Source of the DNA: Peltaster fructicola
Taxonomy: Eukaryota > Ascomycota > Dothideomycetes
Direction of reading: 5' to 3'
Assembly (NCBI GenBank): GCA_001592805.2
Contig: CP051143.1
Coordinates: forward strand, 2,604,001-2,668,000
Length of the DNA: 64,000 bases
Both the position numbers and the translations under genes were made by a program. Below the pieces are notes generated by a model. It worked only from the letters and a program-made list of their open reading frames with translations, ran no database searches and was not told where the DNA came from. Shown piece by piece: positions 1 to 11,084 of this stretch. How positions within the stretch are numbered: the first letter of the stretch is position 1; each line of letters opens with the position of its first letter.

Positions 1-1864
1 AGCCATACTTCTGCTCTGTCCATTGCATCGCTGCATCAAAGTCATTGAGGAATCGGTAGCGTAGAAGTAGGTCGTCAACGAGGTTGAATTGTCTGCGGGC
101 GTAGTGGAATGAGTTGCCATTACCCTCTCGAGGAAAGTCGAGCCATTCAGGATGGCCAAATTCGTTGCCTTCGAAGTTGAGGTATGCTTCTCCTCCAAGG
201 CCGTGAGTGATGAGTCGAATCATCTTATGCAGCGCCATGCCTCGCTCGATGACTGGTGTGAACTCTGAAAGCGTCGACATGTTGGTGTACATCTGAGCAT
301 CGCACAGCCAGAAGAGCAAGGTCTTGTCTCCGACGAGGCTAGGATTGTTAGTATTGTGGTGAAGCACTGATATCACTTACGCTTGATCGTGACTTTCAGC
401 ATAAGCGATAGTCTTCTCTCCATGTCTTCGGTTAGTCAAGGTGAAGCACAAGCTGCCCATGTCCCAATCAATATCCTGCTTCTCCTTCAACCACTTGATG
501 TAGAGATCAGGCACGGCCATAGCGAGTCTGTAGTCGAAACCTATTCCACCAAGACTCAAGGCAATGCACAACGCTGGCATACCACTCACATCTTCCGCGA
601 TCGTAATAGAATCAGGATAGAGGTTGTGCAGCATCTCGTTGGCAATCATGAGGTAGACAACGCCGTCCTCGTCCACACTGGGTCCGAAGTACTCGTGGTA
701 ACCACCAGAGAATCCCGTACCGATACCGTGGTGAAGGTAGAGCATGGAGGTGACACCGTCAAAGCGGAAACCGTCGAATTGGTACTCCTCCATCCAGAAA
801 CGTAGATTTGACAACAGGAATCGCAGGACTTCGTGGTGGCCGTAGTTGAACAGTCGAGAATCCCACAGCTCGTGTCGTCCTCGAACACCCTCGTGGAAGT
901 AGAGGTGATCAGTACCATCGAGCTGGTTTAATCCGTCAAGAACGTTCTTCGAGGCATGTGAGTGCACAACATCGAGTAGAACAGTGATTCCCATGCCATG
1001 TGCTGTATCTATCAGCTCTTTCAGATCGTCTGGCTTGCCATAGCGACTGCTCGCAGCGAAGAATGAGTTGATCTGATAGCCGAACGATGCGTAGTATGCG
1101 TGCTCCATGATTGCCATCAGCTGAATGGTGTTGTAGCCAAGCTTCTGTATGCGTGGAAGAGTATTGGCTGTGAACTCCTTGTACGAGCTAACCTTGGCCT
1201 CAGGACTACTGATGCCAACATGTGCCTCGTAAATCCTCGCGCTTTGAGGCTTTGGAGGCCTCTTGTTCTTGAACTGATAGCTGTGCGGTGGATTCCAGAA
1301 TCGAGCATCGTATACTGGGCTGACATTCAGATCCTGTGTGACTCTTGTTATCCATGCTGGGATTCTCTCGATTCGGGCGTGGTCATTGGGTATGACCAAG
1401 CTGATCTTGACCTTGCTGTCATGTTCAATGGCAGGCTTGCCGTCCACAGGTGACAGACTAATCTCCCATACACCATATGGATCTCTCTTCATCTCATGGC
1501 TGTCTCTGTTCCAGTTGTTGAAGTCACCGATGAGGTATGCTCTGAGAGCATTCGGTGCCCACTCGCGGTATGCGATTGTGCCATCTGACGAGACGGTGAA
1601 GCCAAATCGCTCGTATCCACGGGAGAACTTCTCCAAGCCTCCTTCGTTCTTGTCAATCTTTTTGATCCAGTCTTGTGCTTTGGCATAACGACGGCGAAGG
1701 GAGTCTTTGTACGGCTCGAGGTATGGGTCTAGCTGAATGACGCCTGGCAATGTTAGTTGTGCTACAATGGAGCTATTCTACATACCTGTGCCATCGTTCG
1801 GTACGCTGGAGCTCGCTGGAACTCCTAGCACGCTGTTGTCTGACTGCTGGTTGAGGGCGTCCAT
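1..1864 (-). CDS. GLC3: 1,4-alpha-glucan branching enzyme (glycogen branching), 3' part outside the window
   Basis: This enzyme cuts an alpha-1,4-glucan chain and re-attaches it as an alpha-1,6 branch in cytosolic glycogen synthesis. Three exons are visible: 1786-1864, 381-1743 and <1-338. Both introns (42 nt each) have GTATGT or GTAAGT donors and AG acceptors. The ATG at 1864 opens a short variable leader, and splicing then gives [12 protein letters not shown], typical of fungal enzymes. The N-terminal CBM48 is followed by the GH13 barrel. Visible GH13 motifs are [15 protein letters not shown] with the nucleophile Asp near residue 355, TIAEDVSG with the acid/base Glu near residue 410, and AESHDQA directly before the second intron. 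The last visible residues, [11 protein letters not shown] and onwards, continue the barrel. The C-terminal beta domain lies beyond base 1. Family assignment is secure; the splice sites are my reading of the sequence. Confidence 0.95.
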
Positions 1865-2403
1865 GGCTTATGGACGGTCGATGCTGGGGATGTGGTGAGA
1901 CTGAACGAATTGTCTCATGTAAACTTGGTCAGAGGTCAAGCTTGTGTGCCCAAGAGCAAACATTTATTGATGAGGAGCAGCATCACAGTCAGTGGGGCGC
2001 TCCAATGGACAACATCTTCCCCAATTTCATCATCATGCAGGTTGATGGCCCTGAAGAGCTCACCGAATTCCTAAGCGTCTCACAGATTGTGAGATCAGCA
2101 TGACTTGCTGTGTGCGATCAAGATGAAAGCGTACAAACTTTGACAACAACACTATACAGATCTCTACGCACACGACTAGATACGTATCTGACGAGGATCA
2201 AGCACTTTCCGTACCTTAATGCAGCTCAAGATGCCAATTCTTACAACTGCTGTTCCTGATGGAATTCCAGCCCTCCACCGCTCTGCTCACTGCCCATTGT
2301 CAACTCCATTCCGTGTCATGTGCCTTCTCTGCATCATATTCCAGCATATTGTCGCTGTTGATGGTCTGTATGGTGTTCATGGCGACTTGACCAGCTTGAT
2401 GGC
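1865..2403. other. Intergenic, upstream of the branching enzyme gene
   Basis: This stretch lies between the branching enzyme start and the decayed gene at 2404. It should hold the branching enzyme promoter. I see only short overlapping frames with no family resemblance, and no repeat or RNA gene. Confidence 0.5.
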
Positions 2404-3249
2404 TCACTCGCGAGCTTCAATTCTCAGCTTTGGTATGAAGTTCTTGAGGATCAGACTGATGTCGCCGTTGGCAAATGCCACCCAATCACCTTGGTAATGG
2501 GACGTCCAAGTGACTCTCGAGACTTCTGAACCCATGCCTCATGATCATGGCATCGTGTACCTCAACTTCTGGCGCTTTCAGGACCGCTGGAAGGACTTGT
2601 GCTGCTTGATGTAGGCCTTCAACTCGCCGACTACCTTGTCGTATCAATGGCAATCCTTGATGGCCAACAAAGCACCATGCCTGGCTGGTGAGTAACACAA
2701 TTCCGACCGACGGTATGCTAGCTGTGCATTGCTGTCTTCCAATTCGCGTTGATCGTGCCAGTCCTCTAACCACTTCTTCCATACCTCTCTTTCTAAGTCC
2801 TTTTCAGAAAGCTTGAGAAGTCGCTATTCTTCTTCGCCGTCTTCCTTACAAGCGTCGGCAGCAGGAGACCGGATGAAGTGGAGGCGGCCTTGCTGTTTGG
2901 CCAGATCTTTGAATGCTGGGCACCAGCGTATGTCTGCTAGTGACTCTCCAGCCAGTTTCCAATCACGCAGGAGACTCTCATGGACTTCAGGTCGATCCAT
3001 GAAACTTCGCAACTTTCCCATTGGTGCGGGCGAAGTGGTGCCTTGAGGAGTCGGCAGAAGATCAGGTCTGTATTGCGAGCTATTACCTGCTGAACGCTGC
3101 ATCGTAAGAATAAATCGTAATGGCTTCGCAGCCTTGCGGAGACGCCCTATAGGCGTCGAGTAGTGAATGCCAGCGATGATACGTTGTCGAAGCGTTTGGC
3201 AAGCTTTATGTACACGATTGTGCTCTTCTGCAAGTCGAGAAGGTTGCAT
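2404..3249 (-). pseudogene. Decayed protein-coding gene of unknown function
   Basis: One minus-strand frame reads like real protein over about 850 bases but is interrupted. The open part at 2824-3249 (141 codons, ATG at 3249) contains SFMDRPEVHESLLRDWKLAG and IRWCPAFKDLAKQQGRLHF. After the stop at 2824 the same frame continues for 59 codons, including LSEKDLEREVWKKWLEDW. A stop at 2644 follows, and the frame resumes with YDKVVGELKAYIKQHKSFQ. A stop lies at 2578. The plausible peptide then moves between frames until GDWVAFANGDISLILKNF and the terminal stop at 2404. I tested the GTAAGG near 2849 as an intron donor, but every nearby acceptor restores a stop codon. The charged, Trp-rich composition supports former coding. 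I do not recognise the family. An alternative is a functional 141-residue protein ending at 2824. Confidence 0.55.
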
Positions 3250-4377
3250 TGCCTAGCTTCAGCGTCATTCGGAGCTCGAACAAGGGTCAGCCTACCTCTG
3301 AAACCTATGCAGCTTAGTACACCAGAGCCCGTGCTGTAAGTTATGGCCATGCGCAGTCGATTGTCGAAATGAAGCCGCAGTCTGCTTTGCAGTAGCCATG
3401 CAGTGTGATACGACACTCTGTCAGATATGAAGAGGCTGTGCTTCACGGATCGTTGTTCGAGTGCATCACTGCAGCATGTATCCAACACCTTTGTGACAGG
3501 CGACACTCTGCTCTGTAGGCTCGCTGATAGCGTCCAATATTCGAATGATCTCCAACGTAGCCAGTCGGAATCTGCTCTGATAGTCACAGCCACGTGACGG
3601 GAGGCGAGACAAGGCACCGCCGTATGCTCAGACGGATGTGATGAGATCCGCCTGGTGTCCTTTACATGATGCTGCCATCGCTGAACACAGAGACCTACCG
3701 GGTATGATTCGATCGAACGCTGCCAGTAGAGGGAGATGATGTAAGAGTCGGTCGGCCTGCGCTGACACACATTATGCTAATTCCGTGGCCTTGATCAATG
3801 ACCAACTTACCGACCTATTCTACTCACGTTGTTGGCGCACTCAGATCATCGATATGACGACTCGTTAGTCGTTCGATCCGCAGGACTCGCAGCGAAGTGA
3901 CAGCCTCTGATGTATCGTAGTGATGTGCTTGTGGAGGCGCCTCTCATCGACGACAGTGCATGTTGTCTACGCAGTGCCTTGTCCGCCGCCTCGATTGAGG
4001 ACTGTCTGATCTGAGAGCCTACGTCTGAGGCTGAGTGACCTTCTTGTCTGGCGATGGTCCCTTTGACAATGCTGGTGTTGACGTGGCCAGCACGGCAGCA
4101 TCACTTCATGATTGCTGCTTGAACGCGTGTTCTAACATCATCGATCGATATAGTCTGTGACTCGCAGTCCTTCTGAGTCAACCGAAATGGCCTTGCTAGC
4201 CAGGTTCTCATCAGTTTGGCTTTCAAGTCTATCCGACGCTAGCGGGAAGCCCAATCTGCACTGGCGTGAAGTCCAGCAGCGGAGATTGTCCAAAACCCTC
4301 GTCTGTGGTCTGGGATTCATTCCAAATCAATCTACTAAGCTACATTAATGCAACGTGTCACGACTCATCCATCGTAA
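3250..4377. other. Intergenic, no gene supported
   Basis: Between the decayed gene and the tRNA I see no supportable gene. A long minus-strand open frame crosses 3147-3770, but it has no early ATG, low-complexity-free random composition and no family resemblance. Confidence 0.5.
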
Positions 4378-4478
4378 GGGCCTGATGGTCTAGTGGTATG
4401 ATTCTCGCTTTGGGATCGGTCTTACGAGACCACATCTTGATTGCGAGAGGCCCCGTGTTCAATCCACGGTCAGGCCCC
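4378..4478 (+). tRNA. tRNA-Pro(TGG) with a 27-nt intron
   Basis: The acceptor strands GGGCCTG (4378-4384) and CAGGCCC (4471-4477) pair perfectly, with C4478 as discriminator. The D arm GGTCTAGTGGTATGATT and the anticodon arm TCTCGC-TTTGGG...TGCGAGA match the standard eukaryotic tRNA-Pro. The anticodon TGG is at 4411-4413. The canonical position after base 37 is split by an intron at 4415-4441, which has the usual tRNA-intron placement one base 3' of the anticodon. The T arm is CCGTG-TTCAATC-CACGG. A T-rich run (CTTCTTTTG) follows at 4478 and could act as the RNA polymerase III terminator. Identity is secure; the exact intron ends could shift by one base. Confidence 0.95.
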
Positions 4479-5139
4479 TTCTTTTGCCCTTTTGGCCTCA
4501 ATGCGTGATGCCAGTGACCCGTACGCTGGCAGGGAGACTCTCTGCAGCCTGGCGCACGGCCTGGTAGCTTTGGTGCGTTCAGATGCAATATTGCGTTCAG
4601 TATCGCCCCTTCAAAGTCAGATGAATGCTGAGCGAAATTCCGAGAACATCAACGCTGAATTACACAGAGTTGTCCCTGTGCACTTTCGACGGCATACGAT
4701 AGCAGACCTGGAGGGCTATGCATCAAGGCTTGATTGCCATCGATGAGGTGACCACCAGGATTTGGAGAGTACAAGGTTGACGAGGTTTCCACCTCACCTC
4801 AACTAACGACGCTCCAACCAAACACAAGACAGCTGGGAAGACGCATGAAGGAAAGATCGTGTCAGGGTGCTCCATGCAGACTACATCATACATCACAAGT
4901 GTAGGAGACAGTCCGCAGTATGGAGTAAGGAGCTTACAGCCATCGTTCACAAGTACCTACGACAAACGATGACAGCAATGGTTTCTCCCGGTCCTCGAAG
5001 GTATCTCTAGCAGGTTCGATGAATTCTCAGTGTAGATAGCAATGTTTTACACGAAGATAAAGACAAGGCACGACAATATACCCATCAAACAAGGCAGTGT
5101 GCCAAAGAAGGCCATGATCATCATTCATTACCAGCTACA
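4479..5139. other. Intergenic between tRNA-Pro and the 3' end of clpX
   Basis: This stretch contains only short unsupported frames. The part near 5000-5139 is probably the 3' untranslated region of the clpX-like gene. Confidence 0.5.
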
Positions 5140-6885
5140 TCAAACAAATCCTGCAGCTGTAGCCTTCTCTCGATACTCCTCAAAGGTCTTCGCATGACCG
5201 CCACGACTATTGTTCCTAGCTCGACTATCAATATCACTCTCACCAGCATCTTCGTGGCGCATCTTCTCCTCCCAAGCCTCCTCCTCAGCTGCGATGACAG
5301 CATGGAATCGTGCCTGCTGGCCTCGAGCGAAGTAAAGTGGACCACACTTCTTCTCGGCGACATCCTGCGTAATCAAGACGTGCTTGATACCAGAGCCAGG
5401 TGTTTCGAACATGGCGTCAGCCAATAGTCGTTCCATGACAGTTCTCAATCCACGAGCGCCAGTTCCCATCTTCGAAGCAGTCGAGGCGATGATTCGCAAC
5501 GCTGCAGACGTGAGTCGTAGCTCGACAGAGGATAGGTGGAAGAGCTGTTCGTACTGCCGCACCAGACTGTTGCGTGGCTCTGTCAACACCTTTACGAGCG
5601 ACTCAACGTCCAGCGACGAAAGTGCACACGATAGAGGTATGCGACCAACCAGTTCGGGGATCAGTCCAAACTTCTGCAGATCCTGTGGCTCGACGAGATC
5701 CAACGTGTTGTAACGACCCTTGTCGCCAGCATCGTAGTATGGTAAGTGCTTTTCGAACAGCTCGGCTTCGCCCTCTAAGACAGTCTCATCTGATGACGGC
5801 CTCGACCTTACAGCAGCACCAAAACCAATGCTGCCCTTGCTAAGTCGATCTAGGATCATCTTGTGCAACCCGTTGAAGGCACCAGCACAGATGAACAAGA
5901 TGTTGTCAGTCTTGACGCTGTACACTTCTCCCTTTTGACCTGCATTCTGCTGACCAAGATTTCCACCAGAGAGCGGACTATTAGTCGGATACTGGCCTGG
6001 TCTCGTCGTCCGATCCTTCGCCTGAATCTGAAGTGTTGTACCCTCAATGATCTTCAGCAAAGCTTGCTGCACTCCTTCACCACTGACATCTTTGCCATGG
6101 CTGACCTTCGCCGTAGCGATCTTGTCGATCTCGTCCAGACAAATAATACCACGCTCGGCTCTTGTGACATCGTAGTTCGCAGCAGCCAGCAGTCGCTGTA
6201 CACACACATCTGCATCCTCTCCTATGTATCCAGCTTGCGTGAACGGCGTGCAATCAGACATGCTGAATGGCACTTCCAGCACCCTGGCCAACGTCTTTGC
6301 CATCAATGTCTTTCCCACTCCTGAAGGTCCCAGCAATAACACGTTGCTCTTCTCAATCGTCAACGGCATCGAGTCCTGGAGTGGATTCGGAGTGTAGTTG
6401 TTCACAACTGTTTGTGCTTGGCCAGGGAACTCATCTTCCCATGTCAGTGAGGGTACGACAATGCCTCGTTTGAGCTCGCCCTCCCTACCTTCGACAGGAT
6501 GTCGCTGAGCATGCCGCCTCCTCTCTTCACGAGCCTGTAACTCCTCTTCTTCCTCGTCGCGCCTTTGAAGCTCTTGTATACGCTGATAGTGGTTGTAGAC
6601 GGCCGTGGCAAGCGCCTTCTTCGCACGGTCTTGCCCTACGACATACTGATCGAGATGCTGCTTCAGGAGGATTGGAGTGATTCGCGGTGCGCCGATATTG
6701 CTCGCATCTCTCAACGGCCCTTCTGTTGGGCCACCTGGCTCGTAGATGCTCGAATATGGCTGGTTGGATAAGCTCTTTCGACGAGCACTACTAGAGATGT
6801 GTCGTTGAGATAGGAATACCTGCTGGCGGATGATCGCTGATATGCCAATGTAAGTCAGCCGAGCCGGCGGTATCGTTGAGATCAT
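5140..6885 (-). CDS. MCX1: Mitochondrial ATP-dependent unfoldase ClpX (Mcx1-like)
   Basis: This is an intronless 581-residue AAA+ unfoldase. The ATG at 6885 starts an Arg- and Ser-rich presequence ([11 protein letters not shown] around residues 29-39), typical of mitochondrial import. Conserved ClpX elements in order are [15 protein letters not shown], Walker A GPSGVGKT at about 186-193, Walker B LDEIDK at about 250-255, and [15 protein letters not shown]. Further on come sensor/arginine regions around ELVGRIP, and [13 protein letters not shown] in the C-terminal subdomain. The bacterial N-terminal zinc-binding domain is absent, as in yeast Mcx1. A charged insertion rich in Glu and Arg lies before the Walker A motif. 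Family knowledge says it unfolds matrix proteins and, in yeast, acts in heme synthesis without ClpP. Whether a ClpP partner exists cannot be seen here. Confidence 0.95.
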   Translation of the reverse strand: MISTIPPARLTYIGISAIIRQQVFLSQRHISSSARRKSLSNQPYSSIYEPGGPTEGPLRDASNIGAPRITPILLKQHLDQYVVGQDRAKKALATAVYNHYQRIQELQRRDEEEEELQAREERRRHAQRHPVEGREGELKRGIVVPSLTWEDEFPGQAQTVVNNYTPNPLQDSMPLTIEKSNVLLLGPSGVGKTLMAKTLARVLEVPFSMSDCTPFTQAGYIGEDADVCVQRLLAAANYDVTRAERGIICLDEIDKIATAKVSHGKDVSGEGVQQALLKIIEGTTLQIQAKDRTTRPGQYPTNSPLSGGNLGQQNAGQKGEVYSVKTDNILFICAGAFNGLHKMILDRLSKGSIGFGAAVRSRPSSDETVLEGEAELFEKHLPYYDAGDKGRYNTLDLVEPQDLQKFGLIPELVGRIPLSCALSSLDVESLVKVLTEPRNSLVRQYEQLFHLSSVELRLTSAALRIIASTASKMGTGARGLRTVMERLLADAMFETPGSGIKHVLITQDVAEKKCGPLYFARGQQARFHAVIAAEEEAWEEKMRHEDAGESDIDSRARNNSRGGHAKTFEEYREKATAAGFV

Positions 6886-7390
6886 CGTCGACTTTCGAGA
6901 GTGATGCTACATGGTAGATGTGCTGGACAGGGCAGATTGATGAATACAGACAACTAGTGACTCATGACATGCGAGACGATCCCCGCTGTGTACTTCAGCC
7001 GAAGGTACGTCAAGACAACAAACCACAACAGGCACTTTGGCTGATGATATTGCTAGGCATTGTGTAGGCTCTGAGCCAGCCGCAGCTCTCGTTCGTACTT
7101 CAGTAGTCCTCTGAAGCAACGGTAGGCGATGTGTCAAGCAATCGTGAACCAACAAGAGAGATATGCAGCATGTTTATGTATGACGGCTCACTGATCGAGT
7201 GCAATGAGTACTATAGTACGTGTGTCTACATGATTTTGTTCGTATAGGGTGCCACGGATGGTGTTGCAAGGGAGCAGCATGAGTCAACCTGCAGTTCGCA
7301 TCTCACCGTCGTAGCGAGGCTCTACGACTTTGCCGGTAAACCACAGATCGGAACAACGCCAGCTGCATACTTATAGCAACCTGATGACGC
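6886..7390. other. Intergenic between clpX and the DUF1254 gene
   Basis: This stretch holds the promoter of the clpX-like gene and the 3' flank of the DUF1254 gene. No further gene is supported. Confidence 0.5.
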
Positions 7391-8947
7391 TCACAGATAC
7401 CACACAACCGTAAGGAGCACCGCAGCAGAGAGCAATGTCCCTGGCACAGTCCAGGTCAAGCCATCACCAGTGTAGGTAGCTGTACCAGCTGTTGCATTCG
7501 TTGTTGAAGTTGGGCTGCTGCTGGGCGCGGTTGTAGTGTTTGATGCATTTGTCCCATTGCCAATTGCAGCCTGCTTACTGACTGCTGGATACGACCACTG
7601 GCCATCGAGGAGCGACTGCTGCGCATCGTATATTCGGAGGGTCAATGCCATACGTCCACCACCTGGAGGACCAGGCAAGAAGTTGTTACTCCAGTTTGAT
7701 GGTGGTGCAATGTCGGCAGGCTGTATGAGCACCTGAAACGTCTGGTTCAACGAGGTTCCATACACTCGTGTACCATCGGCGTAGGTGAAATTACTGCGCT
7801 CCGAGGTGATGGCATACGTGTTGTACTGATTCGCAATCAGGTAGTTGTCCTGATACGCTGTCAAACTCCAGAACCCAGTGTCCGTCAATGGCGGCTTGCC
7901 CGAGAAGGTCAACACGATTGCATCATTCGGACCAAGAGTGAAGTCGCCTCCCAGCGCTGCAGAGTCGCCGATGGACAAGCCTGGGTAGATGGCGTTAGGA
8001 GATCTGATTGCGAGGTAGCCACCACTGGCCACGGCAGTGCGGAAGGCGTAGTTATCGTCGTAAATGCCAATCAGAGATGAGTTCGCTACGGTCCAGTTGT
8101 TGTCAAGTGTGGTCCTCGCTGATGGAGCTGCTGCTGCACTGGCGGCTGTCGCGACAGCTGTCTGGTTCGCTTGAGTGATGTTGACATTCGGTGACGTGTA
8201 TGTGCCATTCCCTATGCCTGCGATGGCCAACGTTGCTGTCACATTTTGAGCCAGCTCTGTCGAATCCGGGAGAGTATAGCGCTCGAAAGCTGTGAGGAGA
8301 TTCAGAACATTATCTGCGGGAGTCCTGCTAGAGCTGATGACAGGCAAGGAAGCTAATGCTGGTGCTCGTGCCAATGCAGCTTCCGTAGCGTTGATCGTTC
8401 GGTCTTGCCAGTCGTGTACTTGGTCGATGTTGGTGTTGTTAACGAGCCACCGGATAAGCAGGAAGCCATAGATCGAGGACGTCTTGATAGTTGCTACTAC
8501 CGTGTCGTTGCCGGAAGAGATCTGCGGCGTTGGCTCGGTCGTGCGAGGCTGCAAACGATAAGTACCTGGTGTGTTTGTGTTTAATGATCCAAGGTTGACA
8601 TAATTCGTGCCAAATGGATCAAAAAACGAGATCAAATGGAATTGACTGTCTGGGATGCCTTCAGGAATTGAGACTAGAAGGTCGTCGTGGCTGAGATCGT
8701 AGACCATAGAGGAGTACAGTGTGTCGACATTCGGCTTGACCACAAACTTGTTGCTTGGTGTTTGGAAATCCCGAAAGTGAAGCCATTTGTTGACGCCTGT
8801 CGCATTGACCTGTATCCTGATCTTCTCATACGCTAGAAGTGGATAGCCGTATGTCAGAGCAAATGTTGTCGCATCCTGTGCCGAGATGTTCTGCGCAAAG
8901 CCATGGGTGAAAGCACTAGCGAGAAGGAGCAGGGCAATCGACTTCAT
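7391..8947 (-). CDS. Secreted, probably GPI-anchored DUF1254/DUF1214 protein
   Basis: The product has 518 residues and no intron. The ATG at 8947 starts a clear signal peptide (MKSIALLLLASAFTHGFA). The DUF1254 half includes ATTFALTYGYPLLAYEKIR, NVDTLYSSMVYDLS and FDPFGTNYVNLGS. The DUF1214 half includes ALGGDFTLGPNDAIVLTFSG, followed by PLTDTGFWSLTAYQDNYLI. Many Asn-X-Ser/Thr sequons are present. A Ser/Thr/Ala-rich linker follows, and the protein ends in the hydrophobic tail GTLLSAAVLLTVVWYL. That arrangement is typical of GPI-anchored cell-surface proteins. The biochemical activity of this domain pair is not established, and I assign none. Signal peptide and tail are read directly; the anchor is an inference. 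Confidence 0.88.
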   Translation of the reverse strand: MKSIALLLLASAFTHGFAQNISAQDATTFALTYGYPLLAYEKIRIQVNATGVNKWLHFRDFQTPSNKFVVKPNVDTLYSSMVYDLSHDDLLVSIPEGIPDSQFHLISFFDPFGTNYVNLGSLNTNTPGTYRLQPRTTEPTPQISSGNDTVVATIKTSSIYGFLLIRWLVNNTNIDQVHDWQDRTINATEAALARAPALASLPVISSSRTPADNVLNLLTAFERYTLPDSTELAQNVTATLAIAGIGNGTYTSPNVNITQANQTAVATAASAAAAPSARTTLDNNWTVANSSLIGIYDDNYAFRTAVASGGYLAIRSPNAIYPGLSIGDSAALGGDFTLGPNDAIVLTFSGKPPLTDTGFWSLTAYQDNYLIANQYNTYAITSERSNFTYADGTRVYGTSLNQTFQVLIQPADIAPPSNWSNNFLPGPPGGGRMALTLRIYDAQQSLLDGQWSYPAVSKQAAIGNGTNASNTTTAPSSSPTSTTNATAGTATYTGDGLTWTVPGTLLSAAVLLTVVWYL

Positions 8948-9178
8948 ATTGGTGGAGGCTCAGATCCAAAGCTACAGAGTCGCTGTCTGCCTGATGGGTC
9001 GGTGCACTTCGCAATGCCCCATATTATAGACATGCTAGGCAGTCAGCATTGATCAGGGCACGTCACAAACGGAAAGATGAGGTTAGAGAAGAGGAGGCGG
9101 TATAATTTAGCCTCGGGACCGGCAACATCGCGTTCTTTTTGAGCGAGACTATGAGCTTGGCAACGAGCTCTCATCAGC

Positions 9179-11084
9179 TCACGAACTGCAGCTACACTGC
9201 ATAGCTCTCTGGTAACGTGGGACATCACCGCAAAACCTCTCTTCCTCCTCCTTGTTCCATCCCCATTCATCCTTAAAGGGCTCTAACGCCATTGCCATGA
9301 TCCGGTCGAGGATCTCTCTCTCGCCATTCTTCTCCACGCGCTCAATGAGCTCGTCCAGTATCCATGACCGTGGCACAAACTTCGGATTCGCGTTCTTCAT
9401 CTCTGCAGCTCTGGAAGCATCTGCCTCGGGAGTTTCCTTCCAGTCTTCGATGATTCGAACCCTCCACTTTTCGAGCCACCTCGCGAGACGTGCTCGAGCC
9501 TCGCTCTCGTCTTTGACAGCGACAGTGCTGCCGAGACCTTCGTGATGGAAGAACCTGCCTGCAATATCCAAACGCTGTTCCTCCGTAGAGATGTCAGCCA
9601 TGCCAATAGAGCTCAGCTTGCGGAATGTATGATTGAAGTCCAACTCGAGCGCCTCCAATGTATCGAGCAGTTCGGAGTACAGCTCCTGGAAGTCTGACTC
9701 CTTGTGGCTCTTCAGTCCAAGCCGTCTGCCGAATAGCCGCTTATACTCAGCTAGGAAGACCGATTTGTACTCCTCTCCAGTGCGGTCGATCAGAGTCTCA
9801 GCTCGCTTGATCAGCTCCTCAGACCATGTCTTGCTGACGCCTTCCTCAACAAACTCTCGTTCGTCACAGCGTCCTCCTGCGCCGATCAGCTCGCCGAGTG
9901 CTTCTCCTAGTCTCACCAGGTTCCACCATATGATCGAGGGCTGATTCTTATAGGAGTAGCGCAGCATGTGGTCATCGTGGTTTGGAGTGTAGTTCGGATC
10001 GAAGTTGTCGAGGAACGCAAACGGTCCAAAGTCGATTGAGAGTCCGTATATCGAAGTGTTGTCCGTGTTAAGGACGCCATTTGTAAAGGCGTACGCTTGC
10101 CACCAGGCGACCATCTTAGCATTGCGCCTTGCAATCTCTCTGTACAGTCGTGTATAGCGATTCTCCTCGAGCTCGCCGCTGCCTTGAAGGCTCTCTTTGG
10201 CTACGCCACGATCGATGTTGATGCGATCGTGCCCTCGTCGGATGCAGTCTTTGCTGGTAGGTTTTCCCACCCACCAAAGATTTCCTCTGCAGCATAGTTT
10301 GCGAGTTTGCGAACAAGGTCTCGATCCCCTCTCGACCTCGCAAGGTCGAATGTGCCGAATCTCAACCATGTCTGCGCAAATCGTGCTACAACAGCTCCAG
10401 GCTCCATGCGCTCACGTCTAACTTTCGACTCCGGAGCCAGAGTGAGACAGAGTGCCCGGGTTGTCGGTATGCCAAGCGCGTTCAAGGCTTCACTGACGAC
10501 GTACTCCCGGATACTGCTTCGCAACACTGCTCTGCCGTCGGCAAACCGCGAATAGGGAGTCTTGCCAGCACCTTTCAACTGTAGCTCGTACCGCTCTTGC
10601 GTGTTGGGATTTGTCGTTTCAAACAGGAGATAGCTCTTCCATCGCCAAGCTGTCCTGCCCACGATCCAAACTGGTACCCGCCGTAGCACTGCGCCCAAGG
10701 ATAGATGTCGTCGTCCTTGACCTCACCATCGACTGTAGCTATCCGCTCGCCCGAGACCACCTGTGCGAACTCTTTAGACTGTGCATCCTCCGGAGTGATA
10801 GCCAGATCACGCAAAGCGGCCCTCGATACTGACAGCAACTCGTTTCGTGGAAATGGATCGGGTCGTACATAGGTGAAGGCAGCGTGTTTGACGAGCCGCG
10901 GACCTAGCTGGGATCTCTCTGCCGAATGCGATGATTTAGGAGACGGGAACTCCTCGTCTGTTGGGAGCTTTTGTGTGAAGACATTGCTCTTAGGTAGATC
11001 GCTGATCTTGAATCTCTTCGCTGCATGGCCGTTTTGCATAGTGGCGTTGCACAGATAGCGGGCTTGCAGTCGAGCTGTGTGCAT
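9179..11084 (-). CDS. FMP40: SelO/YdiU-family protein AMPylase (Fmp40-like), reading frame broken twice
   Basis: SelO pseudokinases transfer AMP to Ser/Thr/Tyr of mitochondrial proteins in redox homeostasis. The gene is spread over three minus-strand frames. The N-terminal part (from ATG 11084) has HAAFTYVRPDPFPRNELLS and QFGSWAGQLGDGRAIS. The middle has FETTNPNTQERYELQLKGAG and RFADGRAVLRSSIREYVVSE. The C-terminal part has NGVLNTDNTSIYGLSIDFG and ends in the conserved CSCSS before TGA 9179. Each change of frame fits loss of one base, near 10624-10628 (a CCC run read as CC) and near 10231-10234 (a GGGG run read as GGG). No GT-AG intron explains either. Restoring both gives about 635 codons, normal for the family. 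Assembly indels or recent gene loss are both possible. An upstream non-ATG opening reaches 11168, but I chose the first ATG. Confidence 0.88.

Noticed and set aside
3147-3770. 207-codon minus-strand open frame
   Set aside because: It opens with a non-ATG codon, overlaps the decayed gene in another frame, and has no motif or protein-like composition.
10200-10275. A roughly 70-nt intron in SelO to explain the second frame change
   Set aside because: It would remove the conserved GGWENLP segment, so a one-base loss is the simpler reading.
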